Source: Brevibacterium antiquum
GTDB lineage: Bacteria > Actinomycetota > Actinomycetes > Actinomycetales > Brevibacteriaceae
Direction: 5' to 3'
Length of the DNA: 64,000 nt
Assembly: GCF_016107655.1 (NCBI RefSeq)
Contig: NZ_JABASX010000008.1
Location: forward strand, 124,001 to 188,000
Shown here: one piece after another, positions 8,693 through 18,336 of the stretch
How positions within the stretch are numbered: position 1 is the stretch's first letter
Layout of the letters: each line of letters starts with the position of its first letter
Program-made: the position numbers and the translations under genes
Notes under the pieces: generated by a model
Databases searched by the model: none
The model's input: only the letters and a program-made list of their open reading frames with translations
Told to the model about the DNA's origin: nothing

Positions 8693-11539
8693 TCAGGGAG
8701 TCTTCGGCTTCGCAGTCGTCGACTTCTTAGCGGCTGTCGTCTTCTTCGCGGCAGCGGTCTTCGTTGTCGTCGACTTCGCCGTCGTGGCTTTCTTGGCTGT
8801 CGTCGACTTCGCAGCTGTCTTCGCCGGAGTCTTCTTTGCAGCGGCCGTCTTGGCAGCCGTCGTCCTTTTAGCGGGAGCCTTCTTCGCTGGTGCCTTCTTT
8901 GCCGGCGCCTTCTTCTTAGCCGGTCCCTTCGCACGCTTCTCCGCCAGGAGCTCGGCGGCGCGGCCGATGTTCATCGACTCGACCGTATCGTCCTTGCGCA
9001 GAGTGGCGTTGAACTCACCATCGGTGACGTAGGGGCCGAAGCGACCGTCCTTGACCACAACCGGCTTCTTCGAAATGGGATCCTCGCCCAGTTCCTTCAA
9101 TGGTGCTGCGGCTTGACGGCCACCGCGCTGCTTCGGCTGGGCGTAGATCTTCAGCGCCTCGTCCAAGGTGATGTTGAAGATCTGCTCTTCGTCGGTCAGC
9201 GACCGTGAGTCCGTGCCCTTCTTCAGGTACGGACCGTAGCGACCGTTCTGGGCGGTGATGTCAGTGCCCTCTTCGTCCTGGCCGACGACCCGGGGAAGGC
9301 TGAGCAGGGTCAGTGCCGTCTCAAGGTCGATCGAATTCAGGTCCATGGACTTGAACAGAGAGCCGGTGCGAGGCTTCGGCTTCTTCGCTCCGCGCTTGGG
9401 CTTCTCCTCGGGCTCGGGCAGAATCTCGGAGACATAGGGGCCGAAGCGCCCGTTCTTCGCCACGATGGTGTGTCCGGTCTCTGGGTCGACACCGAGTTCA
9501 CGGTCGCCATCACCCTGCGATTCGATGAGTTCAGCGGCCTTGGCCGCGGTCAGCTCATCCGGGGCCAGATCCTCGGGCACAGACACGCGTTTCGGGTCCG
9601 CGCCCTCTTCGGAGGCCGGGACCTCGAGGTAGGGCCCATAACGACCCACACGCAGATTCACGCCTTCGCTGATCCGCACGGTGTTGACCTCGCGGGCGTC
9701 GATGTCGCCGAGGTCGTCGACGACTTCCTTGAGCCCTTCGCGGTCCTGGGACTTGTCGCCGAAGTAGAAGCGGGCCAACCACGCTTTGCGGTCTTCCTCG
9801 CCCATGGCGATCCGGTCGAGTTCGGATTCCAGGTCGGCGGTGAACGCGTAGTCGATGAGGCCTGTGAAGTGCTCCTCAAGGAGGCGGACGACGGAGAACG
9901 CCAGCCAGCTGGGTACCAGCGCATTGCCGCGGGAGGTGACGTATCCACGGTCCTGGATGACAGAGATCGTGGCGGCGTAGGTTGACGGTCGGCCGATGCC
10001 GAGCTCTTCGAGCTGCTTGACCAGGCTGGCTTCCGTGAAGCGTGGCGGTGGGGCCGTCGTGTGACCGTCGGCTTCGGCCTTGACCACGGACAGCGACTGT
10101 CCTTCTTCGACCTGCGGCAGGCGTGACTCGCCGGACTTCGTGTCATAGCGTCCGGCGTCGGTGCCCTCTTCGTAGGCGGCGAGGAACCCGCGGAAGGTGA
10201 TGACGGTGCCGCTGGCGCTGAAGCCCGCATCATGGCCGTCGGCGAGGTCGGCGCGGACCTTGATCGTTGCGGTCTTGCCCTTGGCATCGGCCATCTGGCT
10301 GGCGACTGTGCGCTTCCAGATCAGGTCGTAGAGACGGAACTCGTCGCCGCTGAGCGATTTCGAGACCTGGGCCGGGGTGCGGAAGGAGTCACCGGAGGGA
10401 CGGATCGCCTCGTGGGCCTCCTGCGCCGACTTCTGTTTGCCCGAGTAGGTGCGAGGCGACTGCGGAACGAATTCGGGACCGTAGAGTTCGGTCACCTGTT
10501 TCCGTGCCGCGGAGATCGCCTGACCCGACAGCGCAGAGGAGTCGGTACGCATATAGGTGATGTAACCGTGCTCGTACAGCGACTGGGCGGTGCGCATGGC
10601 CTGACGAGCACTCATGCGCAGCTTACGGCCGGCTTCCTGCTGAAGGGTCGAGGTCGTGAACGGTGCCGCAGGCTTGCGCGAATACGGCTTCGACTCGACG
10701 GCAGTGACCGTCAGCGCGTCCTTCGCGGTGCCGTTGAGCTCCGTGGCCAGCGCTTCGGCTCTGGCCTGGTCGACGACGGTGGCCGAGGAGTTCTTCAGCT
10801 CACCCTTGTCATTGAAGTCTCGGCCGGAGGCCACGCGTGCACCGTCGAGGGTTGAAAGGTTCGCGGCGAACGGGCTGGTGCCATCGGGCAGTCCCAAGTC
10901 GACGTCGAGGTCCCAGTAGTCGGCGGAGACGAAGGCCATGCGTTCGCGTTCGCGTTCGACGACGAGTCGGGTCGCCACCGACTGGACACGGCCGGCGGAG
11001 AGCCCCGCACGGATCTTGCGCCACAGGACGGGCGAGATCTCGTAGCCGTAGAGGCGGTCGAGGATGCGGCGGGTCTCCTGTGCGTCGACGAGAGCGGTGT
11101 CGATCTCACGGGTGTTCTCCAGTGCCCGCTCGATGGCCTCGCGGGTGATCTCGTGGAAGACCATGCGCTTGACGGGGATCTTCGGCTTGAGGACTTCGAG
11201 AAGGTGCCAGGCGATGGCCTCACCTTCCCGGTCCTCATCTGTTGCGAGATAGAGTTCGTCGGCGTCCTTGAGGAGGCGCTTGAGTTCGGTGACCTTCTTC
11301 TTCTTGCCCGGGTCGACGCGGTAGTAGGGATCGAAGTTGTTGTCGACGTCGACAGCGAACTTTCCGTACGGTCCCTTCTTCATGTCTGCCGGGAGTTCGG
11401 ACGGGGTGGGAAGGTCGCGGATGTGGCCGACCGACGCCTCAACGTCGTAACCCTCTCCGAGGTACCCAACGATCGTTCGCGCCTTCGTCGGGGACTCGAC
11501 GATGACGAGACGGCGGGGCTGCTTCTCGGTTGTGGTCAC
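8693..11539 (-). CDS. topA: DNA topoisomerase I (type IA) with lysine-rich tail
   Basis: Relaxes negatively supercoiled DNA. The Toprim domain is at the N-terminus (VESPTKA; DEDREGEA at about 101-108 gives the metal-binding acidic cluster). The active-site tyrosine is about residue 329 in GYITYMRTDS. The region about 640-870 holds several actinobacterial topo C-terminal repeats, each with NGRFGPYV or GRYGPYL, rather than zinc fingers. The last 70 or so residues are Lys/Ala repeats (KKAPAKKAPAKK), as in mycobacterial and Streptomyces enzymes, where such tails aid DNA binding and processivity. 948 residues is normal for the phylum. It is transcribed alone. Confidence 0.97.
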   Translation of the reverse strand: MTTTEKQPRRLVIVESPTKARTIVGYLGEGYDVEASVGHIRDLPTPSELPADMKKGPYGKFAVDVDNNFDPYYRVDPGKKKKVTELKRLLKDADELYLATDEDREGEAIAWHLLEVLKPKIPVKRMVFHEITREAIERALENTREIDTALVDAQETRRILDRLYGYEISPVLWRKIRAGLSAGRVQSVATRLVVERERERMAFVSADYWDLDVDLGLPDGTSPFAANLSTLDGARVASGRDFNDKGELKNSSATVVDQARAEALATELNGTAKDALTVTAVESKPYSRKPAAPFTTSTLQQEAGRKLRMSARQAMRTAQSLYEHGYITYMRTDSSALSGQAISAARKQVTELYGPEFVPQSPRTYSGKQKSAQEAHEAIRPSGDSFRTPAQVSKSLSGDEFRLYDLIWKRTVASQMADAKGKTATIKVRADLADGHDAGFSASGTVITFRGFLAAYEEGTDAGRYDTKSGESRLPQVEEGQSLSVVKAEADGHTTAPPPRFTEASLVKQLEELGIGRPSTYAATISVIQDRGYVTSRGNALVPSWLAFSVVRLLEEHFTGLIDYAFTADLESELDRIAMGEEDRKAWLARFYFGDKSQDREGLKEVVDDLGDIDAREVNTVRISEGVNLRVGRYGPYLEVPASEEGADPKRVSVPEDLAPDELTAAKAAELIESQGDGDRELGVDPETGHTIVAKNGRFGPYVSEILPEPEEKPKRGAKKPKPRTGSLFKSMDLNSIDLETALTLLSLPRVVGQDEEGTDITAQNGRYGPYLKKGTDSRSLTDEEQIFNITLDEALKIYAQPKQRGGRQAAAPLKELGEDPISKKPVVVKDGRFGPYVTDGEFNATLRKDDTVESMNIGRAAELLAEKRAKGPAKKKAPAKKAPAKKAPAKRTTAAKTAAAKKTPAKTAAKSTTAKKATTAKSTTTKTAAAKKTTAAKKSTTAKPKTP

Positions 11540-11674
11540 GCTTTCACATTCCTCTCACGGCGCCGGTTGATCGAATAAACGGACGATCCGGCCCAATGTA
11601 ACACTGATGATCGTGCCTGACCTGCATCGGGCTGATGCAGCGAACCTGAACGGCAACGGCTTTCGATACTACCG

Positions 11675-13384
11675 TTATTCCTGTTTCCTCTCGTTCACAG
11701 GCAGCAGTGCACCGGCGGTGACGAGCTGTCTCACCTGAGCGATGAGCTGGTCTTCGAGTGCGGTCGGGTTGACGTCGAGAAGCTGTGCAAGAGCCACCGC
11801 TGTCTGCCGCAGAGTCAGGCTTCCGTCAGCGACCGAGACGAATCCGGCCAGGGCTGTGTCAAGGTCGAAGACCTGACCGAATCCGATGCCCTGTTCCAGC
11901 GTGATCGAGCTCGGGTCTGATTCTCCGGGCATATGGTGGCGGTGCTCGACGAGGTCCGGGGAGCGGGTGAATACGGTGTTCGCGATCTCTTCGGCACCGG
12001 CAGTCGCCAGCCACGATCGCAGCGCGAATGTGGTCGCGATGAATTGTCCGAGTCCATGCGGGTTGTTCGCTATCGCCGAGGTGGTCCTGACCCTTGTCTT
12101 GAACACGGATGATGGCTGTTCGCCGTTGCCGGCAATCGTGTGGTCGGCAATCGTTGGGACATCGTTATCTGTGGCGCAGCTGTGCTCGGCCCTGTGCATG
12201 ATGACGTATCCGAAGACGACCTCGGTCACATCACGTGTGTCGAAGTCCTCAATCCAGGCTGCAGTTGCCGCGTTCCAGTCCTCGCTGGCACGAGGGATGC
12301 CTCCGTCTCTGATCCATGTCTCTGCGTAGGCGATGGGGTCGAGCGCCTCACGTTCGATGACGAGCACCGAGGTATCCGGGTCCGTGACCCAGGCCTCCGG
12401 CCCTGCATCCACCGCCGAGGTGGTCTCCCAGTTCCCGAGGCACACTGATCGTCCGCCCGGTTGCAGGTGGTCGGGAATCGCGGTGAACAGGGACTGCACC
12501 AGCCGGTCACCGGTCATCCCGCCGTCCCTGTATTCGAAGTTGGCCACGGTGGTGCGCGGGGTGATGACGAAGGGCGGATTGGACACGAGCAGATCGACTG
12601 ATTCGCTGAGCGGTTCGAGCATGGATCCTGCCCGAAGTTCGATGTTGTCCACGCCATTGAGTCCGGCGCTGAGTCCGGTCAGGTGCAGAGCGCGCTCTGA
12701 GATGTCGGTGGCGATGACGCGGTCGCTGTGGCGGGCCAACAGCAGAGCCTGGATCCCACACCCGGTGCCGATATCGGCGGAGATGGAGACATGGTCACGC
12801 GGTGTCAGTGACACGAGCGTGCGTCCGGCCCCGCCGAGTCCAAGCACGAAGTCGCCGTCGAGAACATCGGGGTTGATGAGAGTTCCATGGTCGCTGACGA
12901 GATAGAGGTTTTCGTCGCCGCGGCGGAAGCCGCGTGGAACACCGACCGGCAGATCATAGGGAGTGACCGCAAACGGAGCGGACACGTGTCCCGGCTCCCC
13001 CACCTCGGCGTTCGAGATCTCGGCACCATCGTCTGTGGTGCCACGACTGCTGGTCACGAGCAGTCCGCTGTCGACTGCGATATCGAACGCGTCCTCGCCG
13101 AGGGCTGCGCGCGCCGTTTCGGTGCTGATCTCGCGATGGAAGTGGAAGAGCATCGCCAGTGCCGCCAGGTGCTCGTCGAACCGCTTTGGAGCCTCACCGG
13201 GTTCCTGTGCCTGCGGCTGTGTCTGTGTCTGTGTCTGGGCGGATTCGAGCACCGTCTGGCAGAAGTGGATCGCGGGGGCCGCGTTGTTGCGCACCAGTGC
13301 GGAGGCGATGGGTCCACCCCAGAACTGTCGGAGCCGTGGCTCGGTGTATCCGGCCCTGTAGAGTCGGTCTGCCACTAGGGTCAT
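11675..13384 (-). CDS. SAM-dependent methyltransferase with NPPF motif (DUF7059/DUF7782-type)
   Basis: A 569-residue protein with a central class I methyltransferase. Motif I is ISADIGTGCGIQALLLA, followed by RVIATDIS, and LLVSNPPFVITPR holds the NPPF motif typical of enzymes that methylate glutamine or adenine amino groups (PrmC/HemK and N6-adenine types). The N-terminal part is a predicted helical domain and the C-terminal part another uncharacterised domain, a layout I know from actinobacterial proteins of unknown substrate. A Gln-Thr repeat (TQTQTQPQAQ) interrupts the N-terminal domain. I prefer ATG 13384 over the GTG 21 bases upstream. It is divergent from the helicase gene. Confidence 0.8.
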   Translation of the reverse strand: MTLVADRLYRAGYTEPRLRQFWGGPIASALVRNNAAPAIHFCQTVLESAQTQTQTQPQAQEPGEAPKRFDEHLAALAMLFHFHREISTETARAALGEDAFDIAVDSGLLVTSSRGTTDDGAEISNAEVGEPGHVSAPFAVTPYDLPVGVPRGFRRGDENLYLVSDHGTLINPDVLDGDFVLGLGGAGRTLVSLTPRDHVSISADIGTGCGIQALLLARHSDRVIATDISERALHLTGLSAGLNGVDNIELRAGSMLEPLSESVDLLVSNPPFVITPRTTVANFEYRDGGMTGDRLVQSLFTAIPDHLQPGGRSVCLGNWETTSAVDAGPEAWVTDPDTSVLVIEREALDPIAYAETWIRDGGIPRASEDWNAATAAWIEDFDTRDVTEVVFGYVIMHRAEHSCATDNDVPTIADHTIAGNGEQPSSVFKTRVRTTSAIANNPHGLGQFIATTFALRSWLATAGAEEIANTVFTRSPDLVEHRHHMPGESDPSSITLEQGIGFGQVFDLDTALAGFVSVADGSLTLRQTAVALAQLLDVNPTALEDQLIAQVRQLVTAGALLPVNERKQE

Positions 13385-13439
13385 GTCTTGTTCAATCACA
13401 CACAAATCCTAGCGACTGCACCCCGAGGACTCTGACTGC

Positions 13440-13454
13440 GCCATAATTGGGGCC
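13440..13454 (+). promoter_or_regulatory. Likely leaderless promoter of the helicase gene
   Basis: CATAAT at about 13441-13446 lies 8 bases before the helicase ATG at 13455 and there is no Shine-Dalgarno sequence, the layout of a leaderless mRNA, which is common in actinobacteria. Confidence 0.45.
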
Positions 13455-15731
13455 ATGGCCTCTTCTGCTCTTCTCGACATCGTCACCGGATTCGGTGCCA
13501 GGGATGAACGGATCGTCCACGTGCGCGATATTCCACAGCGGTTCGAACATGAGTCGGACTGGCCGGAGTGGATCGACGAGGAACTCAAACACGCCTGTCA
13601 TGCCATCGGGGTCGATCAGCTGTGGGACCACCAACTCGAAGCAGCGCAGGCGGCGAGGCACGGTTCGGACGTCGTCATCGCCACTCCGACTGCCTCGGGG
13701 AAATCTTTGGGGTTCTGGCTGCCGGTCCTCGAATCGATTCAGAGCACCCGTGCGAAGCTGCGCACCTCCTCGGCGATCTACATCGCACCGACCAAGGCTT
13801 TGGCCGCTGATCAGTTGGCGAATCTGGAGAAGCTCATCGTCCAGGGCATGCGGCCTGCGACCTACGACGGCGACACCTCCCAGGCGTCGAAGGACTGGGC
13901 CAGACGGCATGCGAACATCATCTTCACCAACCCGGACATGCTCCACCGCGGGGTCCTGCCGCAGCACGAACGGTTCGCTCGGCTATTCAAGTCGCTGCGC
14001 TTCATCGTCATCGACGAGGCCCACCGCTACCGAGGAGTCTTCGGCTCCCACGTGGCACTGATCCTCCGCCGCCTGCTGCGCATCGCCGCGCACTATGGGG
14101 CTCACCCTGTGGTCATCGGAGCGTCGGCGACGATGGCGAACCCGGATGAGGCGTTCTCCAAGCTCACGGGACGCGAAGTGCACGCGGTGAGCCAGGATTC
14201 GTCTCCCCGCGCCTCGGGCAGCTTCGCTCTCTGGGAGCCACCGGTCTCCCCCGGCGGCGAGCGCCGCAGCGGCCTTGTCGAAGCGGCAGATATCCTCACC
14301 GACGCAATGTGCGCAGGCTATCGTTCGATTGCGTTCATCGCCTCCCGCCGCGGCACAGAAGCATTGGCGTCGACCGTGCGTGACCAGGTCGCTCAGGTCG
14401 ATGACTCGTTGAAGGACAAGGTCGCGGCCTATCGCGGCGGTTATCTTGCCGAGGAGCGCAGACTCCTCGAGTCGGCACTGCGATCAGGACGTCTCCTGGC
14501 GGTGGCGTCGACGAACGCTCTTGAGCTCGGGATCGATATCTCCGGCCTCGACCTCGTCATCATCTCCGGGTGGCCCGGAACCCTGGCGTCACTGTGGCAG
14601 CAGGCCGGTCGTGCGGGACGTGCGGGGCAGCGGTGGATGGCCGTCTTCATCGCCCGTGATGACCCGCTGGACACCTATGTCGTGAACCATCCCGAAGTCA
14701 TCTTCGATGCTCCCGTCGATGCTGGTGTCATCCATCCCGGCAATCCACATGTTCTGGGCGGGCACCTGTGTGCCGCAGCCGCCGAGGTACCGCTGACGAA
14801 GGCGGATCTCGTTCACTTCCCCGACAACTCCGCCGAGGTGCTCGCTGACTTAGTCGAGCGAAAGCTCCTGCGCGCACGACCCACCGGGTGGTTCTGGGCG
14901 AAGGACTCGTCCGCGGCGGACATGTCCGACATCCGTGGCAGCGGGGGTGGACAGTTCCGACTCGTCGAGGCCAGCACGGGTGCACTGTTGGGCACCGTCG
15001 ACGAGTCCGGTGCTTTCACTGGGGCTCATCCCGGTGCGGTCTATACGCATCAGGGCGCCGATTTCACGGTCCTCGACCTTGATCTCGAGGAACATGTGGC
15101 GCTGGTCGAACGTGCCGAAGTCGACTACACGACGCAGGCCAGGTCCCAGACCGAGATCGACATCGTCGACACCGATCAGCAGCGGACTCTGTCCTCCGGT
15201 GTGTCCGTGCACAGCGGGACGGTCGATGTGAAGGACCATGTCATCGCCTACCGGATGCGGGCGAAGCGCGGTGGGGCGATCATCGCCGAACACGAACTCG
15301 ATCTGCCCGAACGCACCCTGGAGACCAAAGCCGTGTGGTGGACGATTCCGCAGACGCTGTTGGACGAAGCCGAGATCGTCCATGCCGACCTGCCCGGTGC
15401 CGTCCACGCAGCCGAGCATGCTTCGATCGGTCTTCTGCCGCTGTTCGCCGGCTGCGACCGGTGGGACATCGGCGGCGTCTCCACCGCGCTGCACGCTGAC
15501 ACCGGAATGGCCACGGTCTTCGTCTACGACGGGCTCGCCGGCGGGGCCGGGTTCGCCGAGCGCGGCTACGAGGTCATCGAAGGGTGGCTGGGCGCGACAC
15601 GTGATGCGATCGCCGCGTGCGAATGCGTCGACGGCTGTCCTTCGTGCGTGCAGTCACCAAAATGCGGCAACGGCAATGAACCCTTGGAGAAGGATGCGGC
15701 TCTGCGACTGCTGCGCGCCGTGTTGGACTGA
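13455..15731 (+). CDS. DEAH-box helicase of the helicase/secretion neighbourhood (MrfA/Hrq1-like, DUF1998)
   Basis: Superfamily 2 DNA helicase of 758 residues. Walker A is TPTASGKS (77-84) and the DEAH box is at 187-190; motif VI is seen in WQQAGRAGRAGQ. The C-terminal DUF1998-type domain ends with a cysteine cluster (C722, C724, C728, C731, C737, from CECVDGCPSC), which in Bacillus MrfA and eukaryotic Hrq1 binds zinc and is needed for DNA repair of crosslinks. The family is regularly next to the Tad-like secretion genes in actinobacteria, as here, where it converges on them with a 28-base gap. Whether it works with the pilus genes is unknown; repair is more likely. Confidence 0.9.
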   Translation: MASSALLDIVTGFGARDERIVHVRDIPQRFEHESDWPEWIDEELKHACHAIGVDQLWDHQLEAAQAARHGSDVVIATPTASGKSLGFWLPVLESIQSTRAKLRTSSAIYIAPTKALAADQLANLEKLIVQGMRPATYDGDTSQASKDWARRHANIIFTNPDMLHRGVLPQHERFARLFKSLRFIVIDEAHRYRGVFGSHVALILRRLLRIAAHYGAHPVVIGASATMANPDEAFSKLTGREVHAVSQDSSPRASGSFALWEPPVSPGGERRSGLVEAADILTDAMCAGYRSIAFIASRRGTEALASTVRDQVAQVDDSLKDKVAAYRGGYLAEERRLLESALRSGRLLAVASTNALELGIDISGLDLVIISGWPGTLASLWQQAGRAGRAGQRWMAVFIARDDPLDTYVVNHPEVIFDAPVDAGVIHPGNPHVLGGHLCAAAAEVPLTKADLVHFPDNSAEVLADLVERKLLRARPTGWFWAKDSSAADMSDIRGSGGGQFRLVEASTGALLGTVDESGAFTGAHPGAVYTHQGADFTVLDLDLEEHVALVERAEVDYTTQARSQTEIDIVDTDQQRTLSSGVSVHSGTVDVKDHVIAYRMRAKRGGAIIAEHELDLPERTLETKAVWWTIPQTLLDEAEIVHADLPGAVHAAEHASIGLLPLFAGCDRWDIGGVSTALHADTGMATVFVYDGLAGGAGFAERGYEVIEGWLGATRDAIAACECVDGCPSCVQSPKCGNGNEPLEKDAALRLLRAVLD

Positions 15732-15759
15732 CGATCTCCGTCGTTTTTGACCACTCCTT

Positions 15760-16077
15760 CTATTGCCCGGCCACGGCCTTTTCCTTCACCTTCGGCAGCA
15801 GGCCGGGGATGTCGACTTCGACCTGGACATAGGCACTCTGCTCTGACGTCGATGCACGACAGTCGTCGAGCACCGCACCGTTGCGCTTCGCGACCTCCTT
15901 GGCAATGTCACAGGGATCGCCGGTGGCGAGTCCGCGAACTACGTCGGCCGCCGCGAGCACCGCAAGGTCGGCGGCACTCTGCGCTGTGCTGTGGGCTGCG
16001 AAGGCTTGGCTGAGGCCGCCGATAGCGGTGACGAGGACCAGGATCATCGAGCATAGCCCGACCACGATGTTCGTCAC
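15760..16077 (-). CDS. TadE-like minor pilin (helicase/secretion neighbourhood type)
   Basis: A 105-residue protein with one N-terminal membrane segment (IVVGLCSMILVLVTAIGG) followed by AHSTAQSAADLAVLAAAD, the pattern of the small TadE-like proteins found at the end of actinobacterial Tad clusters (Rv3654c-like). It lacks a clear Gly/Glu+5 prepilin processing site. Its ATG overlaps the stop of the preceding TadE gene by 4 bases (ATGA), so the two are coupled. Last gene of the minus-strand cluster. Confidence 0.8.
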   Translation of the reverse strand: MTNIVVGLCSMILVLVTAIGGLSQAFAAHSTAQSAADLAVLAAADVVRGLATGDPCDIAKEVAKRNGAVLDDCRASTSEQSAYVQVEVDIPGLLPKVKEKAVAGQ

Positions 16078-16499
16078 GGCAGTCTACCTGAAGCGGGCTG
16101 GCCCAGGGCCTCGCCGGCAGTGGAGCGACTTCCTTCTGTTCGCGCCGTCGCTGCTGCTTCGACTTCGCTGAGGAAGATGATCACTGCGGGGAGTTCGATG
16201 GTGACGGTCACCGTCGAATATCCTCCCTCGGAACGGACCAGCACCTCGGACGCATTTCCAGCGTGCTTCTTGGCTTCGGTCACGACCGCTGCCTGTGGTT
16301 CACCACGGGCGATCTCTCGGGCGGCAGATCTGGCTGCGTCGAAGGCTCTCAACTGGGAGAAGCCGACGGCGGCTGCCCCTGTGAGTACGATAATGAGAAG
16401 CACAACGGCGGGCATGACCACTGCGAATTCGGCGGTGGCCGTTCCCGCATCCCGGTGCTGCTTCTGTCTTCGTGAGTCACAGGAGCATCCGGTCGCCAT
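16074..16499 (-). CDS. TadE-family pseudopilin
   Basis: A 141-residue protein with a basic N-terminus and then GTATAEFAVVMPAVVLLIIV. Gly before TATAE with Glu at +5 is the class III prepilin cleavage pattern, and a single hydrophobic helix follows, as in TadE/TadF pseudopilins, which help Flp pilus assembly. A second hydrophobic segment (ELPAVIIFLSEV) is near residue 105. Start ATG is one base from the flp stop, and it overlaps the next TadE-like gene, so it sits inside an operon. Confidence 0.82.
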   Translation of the reverse strand: MATGCSCDSRRQKQHRDAGTATAEFAVVMPAVVLLIIVLTGAAAVGFSQLRAFDAARSAAREIARGEPQAAVVTEAKKHAGNASEVLVRSEGGYSTVTVTIELPAVIIFLSEVEAAATARTEGSRSTAGEALGQPASGRLP

Positions 16500-16500
16500 G

Positions 16501-16857
16501 TCAGGCTCCGAGCCCGAGGGCGGTCTGGATTACGCCGGTGACAAGTTCTTTGATCGGTTCCGATTTCAGAATGACGACCAGAAGCGCCGCGAATCCGCAG
16601 GCAGCAAGGGTGGTGATCGCATATTCTGCGGTCGTTGCCCCTGCGTCGGGACCCCAGGGTTCTGGAGTGCCATCCTCTCGCCAGGGTTCTTCACGGTCGA
16701 TGGCATTCGCAGCAGCATCCGCATCGGTGCCGGTGACAGCGCCGGAGTACAGGGCTGTTCCGGACCAATCGACATCGCTGGTATCGACGCTTCGCACCTG
16801 ACCCCATTGCGGGTAGGGCGGCCCGTCACAGTCGGTCGGCTTTGTCTCTATGCTCAT
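16501..16857 (-). CDS. Flp-type pilin (DUF4244)
   Basis: The first 70 or so residues are hydrophilic, and then GATTAEYAITTLAACGFAAL appears, a class III prepilin signature (cleavage after Gly, Glu at +5, Tyr at +6) with one hydrophobic helix to the end. This fits the major pilin of an actinobacterial Tad pilus (DUF4244). The long leader of about 72 residues before the cleavage site is unusual for Flp pilins, whose leaders are normally short. The start at 16857 is supported by GAGGAGGAG 4 bases upstream, the strongest ribosome binding site in the cluster, which fits an abundant product. Confidence 0.82.
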   Translation of the reverse strand: MSIETKPTDCDGPPYPQWGQVRSVDTSDVDWSGTALYSGAVTGTDADAAANAIDREEPWREDGTPEPWGPDAGATTAEYAITTLAACGFAALLVVILKSEPIKELVTGVIQTALGLGA

Positions 16858-17027
16858 AGTCTCCTCCTCGTTGAAGCCCTCATTCGCGGTCTGCGATGAG
16901 AGTTTCAGTGTTGGATGAGACGAGGACTCACGTCCAGAGGTCACAATCGAGCTGTGGAAACAGGTTCAGCGTCCACAGTCGAAACGCACATGAGTCGAGG
17001 CTGATTCCACAGGTTGAAGCACACGAG

Positions 17028-17630
17028 TCAGCCCCGGCCGGCCCACTCCTCTTTGAGGATTGCCATGAGGACTTCGTCGTGGCGACGACCGTTGAAGAAG
17101 ACAGCCTCACGGCGACGTCCCTCTTCGACGAATCCGGCCTTCGTGTACGAAGCGATGCCGCGGGTGTTGAACGCCCATGTCTGCAGCTCGATACGGTTGA
17201 GTCCCAGCTGCAGGAAGCCGTATTTGATGCCCAGACGCACGGCATCGGAGCCATAGCCGCGGCCGTGGAACTCGGGTCCGAGGACGATGGCCAAGGTGGC
17301 GGACTGGTTGATCGAATTCCGTCCGAAGAGTGTCACGTGACCGACGAATTCCTCGGTCTCGAGCAGCTCGATGCTGAAACCGACCGCATCGGTATCCTTG
17401 TTCGCGCTCCACAGTGCGAACTGTTCGGACACCCCGCCCTCGGGTCGCGGCAGCACCGTGTGGTTCTGCAGAACCACGATCGAGGGATCAAACCACCACT
17501 GTTCGAGGTAGGGCAGATCCTCCTGCTGCAGCGGACGAAGCCTGACGTGCCGACCGGTGAAGAGCTTGTCGGCGTATTCTTCGGCTTGTTCGACGTTGGA
17601 CAGTTGATTGAAGGGCGTAACCGGTGCCAT
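17028..17630 (-). CDS. GNAT N-acetyltransferase (RimJ/RimL-like)
   Basis: A 200-residue GNAT with RLRPLQQEDLPYLEQWW at the N-terminus and LGPEFHGRGYGSDAVRLG as the acetyl-CoA loop, then LELQTWAFN-type and ASYTKAGFVEEGRRRE segments typical of the RimJ/RimL branch. It is located between the tadC and flp genes on the same strand, with gaps of about 110 and 170 bases, so it looks inserted into the Tad cluster and probably has its own promoter. Targets may be small molecules or protein N-termini; not determinable here. Confidence 0.86.
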   Translation of the reverse strand: MAPVTPFNQLSNVEQAEEYADKLFTGRHVRLRPLQQEDLPYLEQWWFDPSIVVLQNHTVLPRPEGGVSEQFALWSANKDTDAVGFSIELLETEEFVGHVTLFGRNSINQSATLAIVLGPEFHGRGYGSDAVRLGIKYGFLQLGLNRIELQTWAFNTRGIASYTKAGFVEEGRRREAVFFNGRRHDEVLMAILKEEWAGRG

Positions 17631-17740
17631 CCCCCGACCTTACCAAGGCCAGCTGAACGGTCGGTCGACAATCACTCACGACAGTCAGAACGCGCGGTCG
17701 GCCCCTGGGTCAGGGGTTCTGTCATGGGTGTCGGATTCTG

Positions 17741-18331
17741 TCAGAAGAAGACAGTCGTCAGGTCAGACAGCAGCGAAATGACCACGGGAACGACCGAGAG
17801 CAGCAGAAAAGCTGGGAGGATGCAGACTCCCAGCGGTACGACGAGTTTGACGCCCAGAGCCGCAGCCGCCTCCTGTCTGCGCCTGCGGGATGAGTCCCGG
17901 AGTTCCTTCGCAACGGATTCGATGAGTGGTGCGGGTCCGACGCCTGTGTGTTCGGAGAATTCGAAGACTTCCAGCACCGGGATGAGTCGATCATCGTCGG
18001 ACAGGTCTTGGCCCCCGATCGTCATGGACCGCGAGATTCGCCCCAACCCGGACCTGTCGCCTGTCGCCTCGGCGGTCAATGCCAGAGCGACCGGGATCGG
18101 CAACCCGGAGGTGAGGCAGATGGCCACGAGATCGAGGTCGAAGGCGAGCAGGTCATCGACCACCCGAGACTGGTCCTTCGAGTCCAGCTGCGAATCCCGC
18201 TTGGGCGCCTCGACACCGCCTTGCCGTCGTTCACTCCCCCCGTTCAGCAGGCGTCTCAGCCGCCCGTCGGATCTGCCCGACCACAACAGAACTCCCATCG
18301 CGATGAGCACTCCCATCAGGACCGTGGTCAT
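17741..18331 (-). CDS. tadC: TadC-like pilus inner-membrane platform protein
   Basis: Contains a type II secretion F (GspF)-type domain: LLAFDLDLVAICLTSGLPIPVALAL and a mid-protein VAKELRDSSRRRRQEAAAAL segment, followed by a C-terminal hydrophobic helix pair (VVPLGVCILPAFLLLSVVP). One N-terminal helix (MGVLIAMGVLLW) gives the usual TadC topology. I chose ATG 18331, 5 bases after the tadB stop; an ATG at 18373 overlaps tadB by 37 bases and is also possible. Works with TadB as the platform for pilus assembly. Confidence 0.85.
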   Translation of the reverse strand: MTTVLMGVLIAMGVLLWSGRSDGRLRRLLNGGSERRQGGVEAPKRDSQLDSKDQSRVVDDLLAFDLDLVAICLTSGLPIPVALALTAEATGDRSGLGRISRSMTIGGQDLSDDDRLIPVLEVFEFSEHTGVGPAPLIESVAKELRDSSRRRRQEAAAALGVKLVVPLGVCILPAFLLLSVVPVVISLLSDLTTVFF

Positions 18332-18336
18332 ATCGA